The notes beneath the pieces were generated by a model. That model searched no databases and had not been told where the DNA came from. It saw only the letters and a program-made list of their open reading frames with translations. Positions 56,872 to 64,000 of a DNA stretch of 64,000 bases are shown one piece after another. The number at the start of each line of letters is the position of its first letter. Positions within the stretch are counted from its first letter, which is position 1. Source of the stretch: Oxalobacteraceae sp. CFBP 8761 (GTDB taxonomy: Bacteria; Pseudomonadota; Gammaproteobacteria; Burkholderiales; Burkholderiaceae_D); assembly GCA_014841595.1 (NCBI GenBank), contig JACYUE010000003.1, positions 248,001 to 312,000 of the forward strand. The letters are read 5' to 3'. A program made the position numbers and the translations under genes.

Positions 56872-58647
56872 ATGTTACGTTACTTTCCTGCCTCATTTCC
56901 GGATGAAACGTTATATAGCCGCCTGTGCCGTTACCATCGTCTTTCCGGTTATGAGGTTGACCGGGTGTCGCTGCATGAGTTAATCGGTGGACACACGCAT
57001 GTCGTCGTTTCGGATTTACCAAGCAAATTGGACACATTAGTGTCCAGGCTCCCGAACGAGGCCAATGTCAGCGTGGACGACATTGCTTCTAACAATACGC
57101 TCTTGGCTTTTTATACGGCCTTTATGCCGGCACGACGTGCGGATTCGGTATATGCAGCCATGCGTGGTGACAGCGCCTCTGGCATCAAGATGTCCATCGG
57201 CTTAATAGCAAGCCGCTTGGGAGGCCATAACCAACTGAGATTTTGCCGGAGCTGTGCGCAGGAGGAATACTTCACCACTGGCCAGCCTTACTGGCATCGC
57301 GTCCACCAATTGCCTGGAGTGCTCGTATGTCCTGTCCACAAGCAAACACTCTGCGCGCTAGCCGCTAAAACGATTGAGCTCAATAGCCATAAGCTGCTCC
57401 TGCCGGACGATACAGCCATAGCGGGCCACTTTGACGACATTCGCTTGTCCGACATACAGCAGGAAACCGCTTTGCGACTTGCTCTACTGAGCGGTGACGT
57501 GTTACATGGCTGTATGCAGACCAAGGGACCAGAAGGCATCCACCGCCTGCATCGTTCAAGTGCGGCTGCGCATGGCCTCATCCGTGCCAATGGCAGAATA
57601 CGCATTGACAACCTGGATCAATTGATCGGACTTTATTGCAATTGCTTGCCGATGAATGTCGAATTTAGTGTGGTGCGATGCAGGCTTTTTGACTGCGCGC
57701 TCAAGCTGTTAAGAAAGCCGCGGGAAGCAATCGTCCATCCCATGCTGCATATCGTTCTGATGGACTGTTTGCGTTGTGTTGAGGACCGGCCTAACCTTCA
57801 ATGTGCTGAAGCAGTGCCGGACATGCCGCTTACCTCACGTGCACGCAAGATAATTGATCTGTCAGTACTGGCTGAAAAATTGTCTTGCCAAGGAGCGACC
57901 TTATCTGGCGTTGCTGGCGTGATGGGGATCAGCGTGACGACAGCGGCTGTCGAGGCTGCCCGCGCCGGAATCAGGGTTTCCAAGCGTCCCAAGCACCTTA
58001 CCGCGGAGCGTGTGACTGATGTCGGAACCTCCCTGAGGCTTGGGCTATGTATCGAAGAGGTGGCACAGAGACATGCAATTTCTATCGTGTCGGTGTATCG
58101 GATCTTGCGTATGGATGCGGCGTTGGCGCAAGAGTATGAAGCAAAGCTGTTCGCATTGCTAAGAGAGCAATATCGACTGCGGTATATGGATTCACGATCT
58201 GACAAAGCCGCCTATGCTTGGCTGCGCAGGCATGATGGGCTGTGGCTGACAGAGCAACTCAAAACATCCCCAGCCATGCGGGCTAGGAAAAGCTGCGTGG
58301 ATTGGCGTCGGCGTGATACAGCACTTGCTCGCCAGATTTTTGAGATCGAAGCGCAGCTACGCAGCATGCCGGGTAAGCCGACATATATCAGTGAGACAAA
58401 GCTAAAAAGGCTTACTTCCATGGCTGACACAATCGAGCACAGCTTGCCCAATCTCCCATTGACCGAAGCAGCGCTTAAAACGTGCGCTGAATCTGCACAA
58501 GCTCACCAACGCCGGCGCATTATGTGGGCTTATTGCGAGTTGAAAAAACGGCCTGACTTCCGCCACCAGCTATGGGAAGTGCTGCGGCTTGCTGGAGTAC
58601 GGAAATTGCATCCCTCTAACGAAGCACTGGCCTGCACGCTCCTTTAA
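56872..58647 (+). CDS. tnsD: TnsD/TniQ-family target selector
   Basis: Sequence-specific protein that directs the element to its attachment site, here most likely glmS. It has 591 residues. The TniQ domain occupies residues 4-160: FPASFPDETLYSRLCRYHRLSG and a zinc site C125-x2-C128...H142-x2-H145...C153-x2-H156. A long C-terminal region follows, with predicted helix-turn-helix segments (GVAGVMGISVTTAAVEAARAG; IEEVAQRHAISIVSVYRIL). It is 14 bp after tnsC. Its length is similar to Tn7 TnsD (508) or somewhat longer. Confidence 0.9.
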   Translation: MLRYFPASFPDETLYSRLCRYHRLSGYEVDRVSLHELIGGHTHVVVSDLPSKLDTLVSRLPNEANVSVDDIASNNTLLAFYTAFMPARRADSVYAAMRGDSASGIKMSIGLIASRLGGHNQLRFCRSCAQEEYFTTGQPYWHRVHQLPGVLVCPVHKQTLCALAAKTIELNSHKLLLPDDTAIAGHFDDIRLSDIQQETALRLALLSGDVLHGCMQTKGPEGIHRLHRSSAAAHGLIRANGRIRIDNLDQLIGLYCNCLPMNVEFSVVRCRLFDCALKLLRKPREAIVHPMLHIVLMDCLRCVEDRPNLQCAEAVPDMPLTSRARKIIDLSVLAEKLSCQGATLSGVAGVMGISVTTAAVEAARAGIRVSKRPKHLTAERVTDVGTSLRLGLCIEEVAQRHAISIVSVYRILRMDAALAQEYEAKLFALLREQYRLRYMDSRSDKAAYAWLRRHDGLWLTEQLKTSPAMRARKSCVDWRRRDTALARQIFEIEAQLRSMPGKPTYISETKLKRLTSMADTIEHSLPNLPLTEAALKTCAESAQAHQRRRIMWAYCELKKRPDFRHQLWEVLRLAGVRKLHPSNEALACTLL

Positions 58648-58656
58648 GTTGTGCTT

Positions 58657-59547
58657 CTACCCATCCCGTCGATGCCGTGCCTTCATCTCCAAAACGTGAG
58701 GATTTAGATTGGCGATCCATGCACTCGGGCTCTTGCCAGAGCGGATAAATCGCGATACAGCGGACGCCACTTCAAGAGTGGAGTGGTTCCTCTCAAGATG
58801 TTCGGCAATACCGATGGTCAGATTATGGCTTGGTAGCCTGCCACCCGATTTTCGTTGAAATACGCTGTGGTCGATATGCATTTGAAAAAACTGGATCAAG
58901 CGTGATGCCGGTGTTTCGTAAGTCCTGCGCTGGAAGACACGGTGAGCCATTTTTGCAAATTCCTGGTCGCGTATATTATCGTGGCCGCTGGTCCCCAACG
59001 CTAATGGTTTCCAACCGCATTGACATGGGAGCATCGGCACCGAGCAGAATTTTCCAGCAATTCGGAAAGGTTCCTCGCAGCGCGGGCAAGTATCAATGAG
59101 CCTGGTGCCGTGCTTCCAGCAGACTTTGACGCCTGGTAGTTGATGCGATCGATGGAGATAAGGCAGTTGATCGGCTGCGCTTTCGTCAGCAGCGCATCTT
59201 AAGCATACGTTACTTTCGGCAAATTTCGGATCTGGATACTCCCAATCGGGCGCTGTCAGTACTGGCATGACGAGAGCCACGAAACTATTCAATTCAAGAA
59301 GCTGACCCAGCCGTACATGCGGCGGCCCAGGCAGGCGCCGTACCAACGCACTTAGGGCGAAAGGTGCAGCGTCGGTGAAGTTCATTTCGTTGCTCGGTAC
59401 GCTGAAAAGGGAGATAAATGTCTTCTCGTGATTGGGTTCGGCCGAGAGCAAATGGTAGCGAGAGACTCTTCCGTAAAGTGTCTCACCGGGAAATGATTCT
59501 GGAAAAAACGGGAGCCTGGAAACTTTGTGATTCACAGCATGACTCAT
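58657..59547 (-). CDS. Second TniQ/TnsD-like protein, short and antiparallel
   Basis: A 296-residue TniQ-domain protein. FPESFPGETLYGRVSRYHLLS mirrors the N-terminus of the tnsD product. A zinc site C115-x2-C118...H132-x2-H135...C143-x2-H146 and a second C154-x2-C157...C175-x-C177 cluster are visible. It lacks the long C-terminal DNA-binding half of the tnsD product. ATG 59547 is used since the frame upstream (to 59769) is non-conserved; no Shine-Dalgarno is clear. The gene runs opposite to tnsABCD, 9 bp from the tnsD stop. It may be a second target selector; no cas genes are in the window. Confidence 0.82.
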   Translation of the reverse strand: MSHAVNHKVSRLPFFPESFPGETLYGRVSRYHLLSAEPNHEKTFISLFSVPSNEMNFTDAAPFALSALVRRLPGPPHVRLGQLLELNSFVALVMPVLTAPDWEYPDPKFAESNVCLRCAADESAADQLPYLHRSHQLPGVKVCWKHGTRLIDTCPRCEEPFRIAGKFCSVPMLPCQCGWKPLALGTSGHDNIRDQEFAKMAHRVFQRRTYETPASRLIQFFQMHIDHSVFQRKSGGRLPSHNLTIGIAEHLERNHSTLEVASAVSRFIRSGKSPSAWIANLNPHVLEMKARHRRDG

Positions 59548-59790
59548 GTAGCAGAGGGGTATGATAGCATACGCTACCGTAACGGGCTCGAAGCCCGCCG
59601 TCAAATACGCGCTTCCGCCATTGCCATGGTATCGCAGCGATTGACTAGGAGTTTCATACACGATGTTATCAGGCCCCGTGGTTTCGATGCTCAAATACAT
59701 GCCAGGCTGATCTGTGACATTTTGATAGAATTTGCTGAGCGTCAACAAGTACAATACTGCCGCGATCACTTAAATTTAATTCCCTGAGTT

Positions 59791-60942
59791 ATGCGGGAGC
59801 GCTGCTATCTGCTTCGATCCATTCCCACCTATCGGTTTATGAAACCTAACTCACTAGTGCCAAGTGCCGAGACGGCCATACCAGAACCTTCACAGCCCAG
59901 TGAAATGATTACGGCACTAGCGGTTGCGACAGGAACCCCTATTAGTCCATTGATTAGATTGACGACCTGGGATGAGGATACTTGGGAGGACTTTACCCTT
60001 GAATTTGTTTCCTGCATTAAAGACAAGTATGTGAAGGTTGTTCGGTGCGGTGGTGGCGGCGATATGGGGCGAGATGTAATCGCCTATACCGCGACTGGCT
60101 GGGTAAATTACCAATGCAAACACTATAACGATAAGTTAAGTGTGGCTGATGTCGCTCTAGAGGTAGGTAAACTCATCTATTATAGCTATATTAACGAATA
60201 TTATCTTCCGGAAGAATACTATTTTGTTTCACCGAAAGGAAGTAGTACTCATCTAATTAAAGTTATTAATGACAGGACTGGAAAGAGCCTGAAGCTAGAA
60301 ATTCTAGATCGGTGGGAAAAGTCGATCAAAAATAAGATCACGTCAAAGACTGAAGTGGAGCTAACCGCCGACTTACGAAAGTATATCGAGGAATCCGTTG
60401 ATTTCACTATATTCGATGATATTCCTCCAATCAGATTGATCGAGTTACATAGATCGACGCCATATCACGAGATTCGATTTGGAATTTATTCACGAAAGCG
60501 CCCAACGCCAGCGGCAGCTCCTCTGGATGTTGACTGGGGGGTTGAGCAGACGTATGTGCAGGCGCTTTTGGACGCATTCTCTGATTATAAAAAATTCCCT
60601 GTGGACGTGGCTTCTTTATCGGGACATCAGAAACTGAACATAGAATTTAACAGCGCACGGAACAATTACTTTTGTGCCACATCGCTTGATTTATTTTCTA
60701 GAGATTGGTTGCCGCCAAGTAGCTTCCAAGAACTTAAGGAAGAGTGTTATGAGGCGATATCACCTACAGTTAACCTTACCTATGCAGAAGGCTATACTAG
60801 GTATTTGAAAGTATGTGAGGCCACTTCAAAGATATCATACGAATCCCACCCCCTAAAATTCTATATGAAGATCCAGGACAAAAAGGGTCTAGTGCATCAC
60901 ATTGTTAATGATAATAAATTTGTATGGAAAAATGATGAGTGA
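59791..60942 (+). CDS. PD-(D/E)XK (Mrr-like) nuclease, ABC-3C effector candidate
   Basis: A 383-residue cargo protein. Residues 60-130 form a Mrr-like restriction fold: WEDFTLEFV with E66/E71, then GGGGDMGRDVIAY with D95, and WVNYQCKHY with the Q108-x-K110 catalytic pair. The remaining 250 residues are an unrecognised all-alpha/beta C-terminal part of the kind found in ABC-three-component-system proteins. ATG 59791 or 59839 could be the start; neither has a strong Shine-Dalgarno. The gene is far more AT-rich than the core genes. It overlaps the next gene by up to 11 bp, indicating one operon. Confidence 0.75.
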   Translation: MRERCYLLRSIPTYRFMKPNSLVPSAETAIPEPSQPSEMITALAVATGTPISPLIRLTTWDEDTWEDFTLEFVSCIKDKYVKVVRCGGGGDMGRDVIAYTATGWVNYQCKHYNDKLSVADVALEVGKLIYYSYINEYYLPEEYYFVSPKGSSTHLIKVINDRTGKSLKLEILDRWEKSIKNKITSKTEVELTADLRKYIEESVDFTIFDDIPPIRLIELHRSTPYHEIRFGIYSRKRPTPAAAPLDVDWGVEQTYVQALLDAFSDYKKFPVDVASLSGHQKLNIEFNSARNNYFCATSLDLFSRDWLPPSSFQELKEECYEAISPTVNLTYAEGYTRYLKVCEATSKISYESHPLKFYMKIQDKKGLVHHIVNDNKFVWKNDE

Positions 60943-61387
60943 CAATTTTCCTATATCAATTTTCAATAGCAGAATCGAGCTTGCAACTCGAGCTAGCTTC
61001 ATTTTGACCTGCTTCTCTGAACGAGCATTGGATCTTGATAGGCTAGTGTTCTTTGACTATGTTTTATTATATTCGAAAGAATTCGGTGGCCCCTTAAATC
61101 TTCATACTGATCTACCAAACAAAGTAGCTGAGATTATTCGTAGAAGAGAAATTCTTCCTGCTGCGTTAAAATTGTTTATTAGCAAGGGTCTAATTTCGTC
61201 TGTGGCGAACTTTGATGGAGTTTTCTTTAAGGCATCCGAGAATACCCCGCAATACGTCGGTTGTCTTAAATCTGAATATTTTAGAAATTTATGGACTAAT
61301 CTGTTTTGGTTAGAAGAAAATTTTGATCTAATCGATAGTCAGCGTATTGGTTATATTCACAGGTCTTTCCAAAAAAATGATAATTAA
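60932..61387 (+). CDS. ABC-3C middle component-like protein
   Basis: A 151-residue protein beginning MMSDNFPISIFNSRIELATR. It has a predicted winged-helix character (LDRLVFFDYVLLYSKEFGG, KLFISKGLISS), the typical profile of the small middle component of ABC-three-component systems, which links the ATPase to the effector. Two adjacent ATGs (60932, 60935) are possible starts; both overlap the stop of the nuclease gene. The ATPase gene starts 8 bp before this gene stops. The assignment rests mainly on context and general resemblance. Confidence 0.65.
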   Translation: MMSDNFPISIFNSRIELATRASFILTCFSERALDLDRLVFFDYVLLYSKEFGGPLNLHTDLPNKVAEIIRRREILPAALKLFISKGLISSVANFDGVFFKASENTPQYVGCLKSEYFRNLWTNLFWLEENFDLIDSQRIGYIHRSFQKNDN

Positions 61388-63182
61388 GTCTATTGAAGTA
61401 GTTGGCGAAAACGTTAGACCGGCAGTCCTTTATTTTTCTAAAGGATTGAACGTGGTTGCTGGGCCTTCTAATACAGGAAAATCTTATTTGATTGAGTGCA
61501 TTAAATTCGCACTAGGAGCCTCGGCTGTTCCGAAATCCATAAAGGAATCTAATGGCTATAATAGTGTTATTTTGACGATGGAAGAAGGCACCGAATCGTT
61601 TAAAATTTCACGTCAATTTGTTTTAAATTCCCCAACCACGATAACGACAGCTAACGGCCAGCAAGTCGTTTTAAAGGGGCGTCATAAACCCGATTTGAAG
61701 AATCTCTCCAACTATTTTCTATCGAAGATTGGACTCAATAACAAACTTCTTCTCTACAGTAAAGAAAACCACACCACCCGTGCATTATCGCTGCGTACTC
61801 TTGAGCCGATCTTTGTAGTGGACGAAGACCGCATTGTTGCTCGTTACTCGCCATTGGGTACTGGGCAAAGAACAGACACCACTCTTGAGAAATCACTTTT
61901 AAAAACGCTGCTCACCGGAGCTGACGAGAGCCGTGCAAAAGATACCCGCGATACTGACGAGAGCGCCGAATCAATAAAGCGAAGGGTTAAGCAGCTAGAG
62001 GCACTGATGCGGCTCATTTTCCCAGAGGTTTCAACTCCGACGCAGACTAAAGTAGAGATTCAAGATCAAATCTCCAAGCTTGACCGATCCATCCAAATTC
62101 TTGATACAGGGATTCAGGAGTTGGTTCTATCCAAGGGGCAATTTCTGCAGCGACGTAAAGATGAGCTCATGCTCGCAGCAAACGTTGAGAACGAGATCGG
62201 CGACGCCAAGGCTTTGAGACAGCGTTTTAGCTTACTCATGGAAAAGTACGAATCGGATCGCTCGCGCGTCGTGGGTCTATCTGAAGCTGCTCTTTTACTC
62301 GAGAACTATGGGCAGGTAAGTTGTCCTACCTGCGGTTCGCATTTTGATGAAGCGACGACGGATGTGGACGTTGATACCTTGCTCCAAAGTGCGCATGCCG
62401 AGGCGCACAAGATTGAAGTACAGATGAAGGACCTGCAGCGTGCAATCGTGCAACTGGATGAGACGATTGGCACCGGTCTCTCTAATGTCGAGCGAATTAA
62501 GACTCGCATTACTGAGATGGACGCTGAATTGCAAGCAGATGTCGGCGAAAAGTTGAGCCAACTGGTATTTTCTAAGAACGAACATTCGCAGAAGAAGACG
62601 GATTTAGTTGCGTCGCTTGCTCGACTTGAGGGCCGCACTGCAGCGCAAGTCGAACTGGATCGGTTGCGAAGCTATGAACCTCAGGAAAGAGCTGCATATG
62701 AGATTGACGATTTCTCTGAACAGCTTACCTATTTCGTAGAAAACGTTGAAGACATTCTGAAGCGCTGGGGCTTTCCAGATTACTCACCTACGAAGTTCCT
62801 GGACAAGTCGCGGGACCTGGAGATCGGTGGAACACCTCGTAAGGACTTCGGAAAGGGCTATCGTGCAATCGCGTTCTCCGCATTTGTACTAGGTTTGATG
62901 AAAACTTTGATGCCTTCGAACAGGCACCCTGGATTTGTTGTCCTCGACTCCCCGCTAACAACGTATAAACCGGCAGATATCGAGCAGGGAGAGGAAGACG
63001 AATCGATTGAACCGAACATGGTCTACTCTGTGTATCGAGATCTATGCGATGCCTATACGGAAAATCAAGTCATCATCTTCGATAACCAAGAGCCGGAGGT
63101 CGATCTTCTCTCGTCAATGAATTACCAGCACTTTACGCGAAACAACAATGTGGGGCGTTATGGTTTCTTCCCGGTGAACTAA
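61377..63182 (+). CDS. Rad50/SMC-like ATPase (DUF3732-like) of an ABC-3C system
   Basis: A 601-residue ABC-type ATPase. Walker A GPSNTGKSYLIE lies at residues 29-40. A central coiled coil (about 195-300 and 335-430) is split by C316-P-T-C319-G, resembling a zinc hook, and the Walker B-like FVVLDSPLTTY (D524) lies near the C-terminus, followed by VIIFDNQEP. Two-lobed ABC head and CxxC hook are the hallmarks of the DUF3732 ABC-3C ATPases proposed as defence systems. ATG 61377 overlaps the upstream gene; a start at 61347 would extend into non-conserved sequence. Last gene of the cargo operon. Confidence 0.8.
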   Translation: MIIKSIEVVGENVRPAVLYFSKGLNVVAGPSNTGKSYLIECIKFALGASAVPKSIKESNGYNSVILTMEEGTESFKISRQFVLNSPTTITTANGQQVVLKGRHKPDLKNLSNYFLSKIGLNNKLLLYSKENHTTRALSLRTLEPIFVVDEDRIVARYSPLGTGQRTDTTLEKSLLKTLLTGADESRAKDTRDTDESAESIKRRVKQLEALMRLIFPEVSTPTQTKVEIQDQISKLDRSIQILDTGIQELVLSKGQFLQRRKDELMLAANVENEIGDAKALRQRFSLLMEKYESDRSRVVGLSEAALLLENYGQVSCPTCGSHFDEATTDVDVDTLLQSAHAEAHKIEVQMKDLQRAIVQLDETIGTGLSNVERIKTRITEMDAELQADVGEKLSQLVFSKNEHSQKKTDLVASLARLEGRTAAQVELDRLRSYEPQERAAYEIDDFSEQLTYFVENVEDILKRWGFPDYSPTKFLDKSRDLEIGGTPRKDFGKGYRAIAFSAFVLGLMKTLMPSNRHPGFVVLDSPLTTYKPADIEQGEEDESIEPNMVYSVYRDLCDAYTENQVIIFDNQEPEVDLLSSMNYQHFTRNNNVGRYGFFPVN

Positions 63183-63470
63183 GTAGTCATGCAAAATTAT
63201 TGTGAAAGCGGTGCCGAAACCTTTCATCAACGATTCGTCCTTTCGCGTGCCTTGCTTTAGTCAGCTTATTACCTGGTTAACGGAATGATCGACATGCGTA
63301 CAGCATGTCTCGGCCGGCAGCCATGTTCAGTTAGCGCCCGAACACACATGCGCGCGCCACGCTTCTTTGCGCAGAGCGCGCCAATGCCGAAGACTTGTTA
63401 ACCGCCAACCGCTGCGGCGACACCGTCAGTCTGAGATAATTTCGCTTCGCCCAACACCGGCCTGTCGATC

Positions 63471-63588
63471 ATGCAGAAGAGCTTCTCAGACCTCGAGTAC
63501 GCCAACAAAAAGAAGCTGACGCGTCGCGACCGCTTTCTTGCAGAGATCGATAAGGCTACACCGTGGGTCAAGCTGCACCAGGAAATCG
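63471..63588 (+). pseudogene. IS5-family transposase fragment (N-terminus)
   Basis: MQKSFSDLEYANKKKLTRRD and RFLAEIDKATPW are the typical first 33 or so residues of an IS5-family transposase. The similarity stops near 63588, where sequence resembling the end of an IS6-family element begins, so the gene was cut by an insertion. The 288 bp before it (63183-63470), after the ATPase gene, hold no gene and probably include the IS5 left flank. Confidence 0.65.
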
Positions 63589-64000
63589 GGTTCCGTCGCG
63601 TCTTTGATCAACAGCAGAATTTCCCCCGACCCGGCCTGCACCGCTCAAATTGAACGGACTATTCCTGCCAGCGTAGAAAATTGGCCGGCGAACGACATGG
63701 CCTCGGCGCTGTCGATTGCGAACTGGCCCTTGCGGATCATGTGCATCAGCTCGATGCCGGCGAGCACAGAGCCGGCGGCGTGGAATGATTTGAAGCCCAG
63801 CATTGACTTGGTCACCCGCTTGATGGCGCGATGATCCTACTCGACAATATTGTTGAGGTATTTAACCTGCCGTACAAGGATCGGCACGGCGCGGCCGGCG
63901 TTGATCGCATCCATGGCCGCTTTGTTGGCGCCGCTCTTGTCCATCGCGACTTTGTCTGGATCGCCGTTCGCTCCCATGGCCTTGTCGAAGAAGCGCTTCG
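63589..64000. mobile_element. IS6-family insertion sequence, partial at window edge
   Basis: The element appears to begin with GGTTCCGTCGCGTCTTTGAT at 63589, like an IS6-family terminal repeat, directly where the IS5-type frame stops matching. Its transposase lies on the minus strand. The other end is beyond the window. Confidence 0.6.
63645..64000 (-). pseudogene. IS6-family transposase, C-terminal part with internal stop
   Basis: The minus strand reads KRFFDKAMGANGDPDKVAMD, KYLNNIVE, a TAG codon at 63837-63839, then DHRAIKRVTKSMLGFKSF and ELMHMIRKGQFAIDSAEAM, ending at TGA 63645-63647. In IS6-type transposases the catalytic Glu is followed by Gln-Asp-His-Arg; here that Gln codon (CAG) is TAG. 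The upstream part is cut by the window edge. The premature stop probably inactivates it unless suppressed. Confidence 0.8.

Noticed and set aside
60932..61387. Reading the middle component as a toxin-antitoxin gene
   Set aside because: It overlaps both neighbours in one operon with an SMC-like ATPase, which fits ABC-3C better than a two-gene toxin-antitoxin pair.
51579..64000. CRISPR-associated transposon (CAST)
   Set aside because: Two TniQ proteins are present, but no cas genes, Cas12k or CRISPR array appear in the visible part, so the claim is not supported.

Overview
The window looks like chromosomal DNA of a GC-rich betaproteobacterium, most likely an Oxalobacteraceae member close to Massilia, Duganella or Janthinobacterium. 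I infer this from gene content and order (mnmG-rsmG-parA-parB-atpIBEFHAGDC, hpt, argB, slmA, glmU, glmS), from the GC-rich codon use, and from the betaproteobacterial style of the housekeeping proteins; no database search was possible. The left 51.5 kb is ordinary, dense core genome. The last 12.4 kb is a horizontally acquired Tn7-like transposon.

Region by region. 1-20 kb: the end of a kup potassium transporter, rarD, ettA, outer-membrane proteins, alkB repair, a translationally coupled cluster headed by an Xaa-Pro aminopeptidase, hpt, a flavin oxidoreductase, a PHB-depolymerase-type esterase, argB, tRNA-Thr(GGT), a HAD phosphatase, slmA, a PabB-PabC fusion for folate synthesis, and ompW with a perfect FNR-type box upstream. 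19.7-26.9 kb: the complete F1Fo ATP synthase operon on the minus strand, closed by a strong terminator. 27.1-31.8 kb: parB, parA, rsmG and mnmG, with three parS sites just upstream of mnmG.

33.5-34.5 kb is a 1.1 kb non-coding, AT-rich stretch built from three iterated modules. Each module holds an inverted TGTGGA/TCCACA pair, a DnaA box and a TACTA-rich tract at nearly constant spacing. Its position beside parS, parAB and mnmG makes it a strong candidate for the chromosomal replication origin, or at least a DnaA-binding locus. 34.5-49.6 kb: MTA/SAH nucleosidase, alanine dehydrogenase, a giant PutA with a divergent Lrp-type regulator, a secreted HAF/PKD protein, a LysR regulator, ferredoxin, coaD, rsmD, a lipoprotein, glmU and a second Lrp-type regulator. 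49.7-51.56 kb is glmS, whose 3' end is the classical Tn7 attachment site.

51.58 kb to the window end: a Tn7-like element starts 20-23 bp after the glmS stop. It has three 20-bp-spaced TnsB-type end repeats, a decayed IS256-family transposase, tnsA, tnsB, tnsC and tnsD in the Tn7 order, and a second, antiparallel TniQ/TnsD-like gene. The cargo is an AT-rich three-gene operon that resembles an ABC-three-component (ABC-3C) defence system: a PD-(D/E)XK/Mrr-like nuclease, a small middle component, and a Rad50-like ATPase with one CxxC. Remnants of IS5- and IS6-family elements follow. The far transposon end is not in the window.
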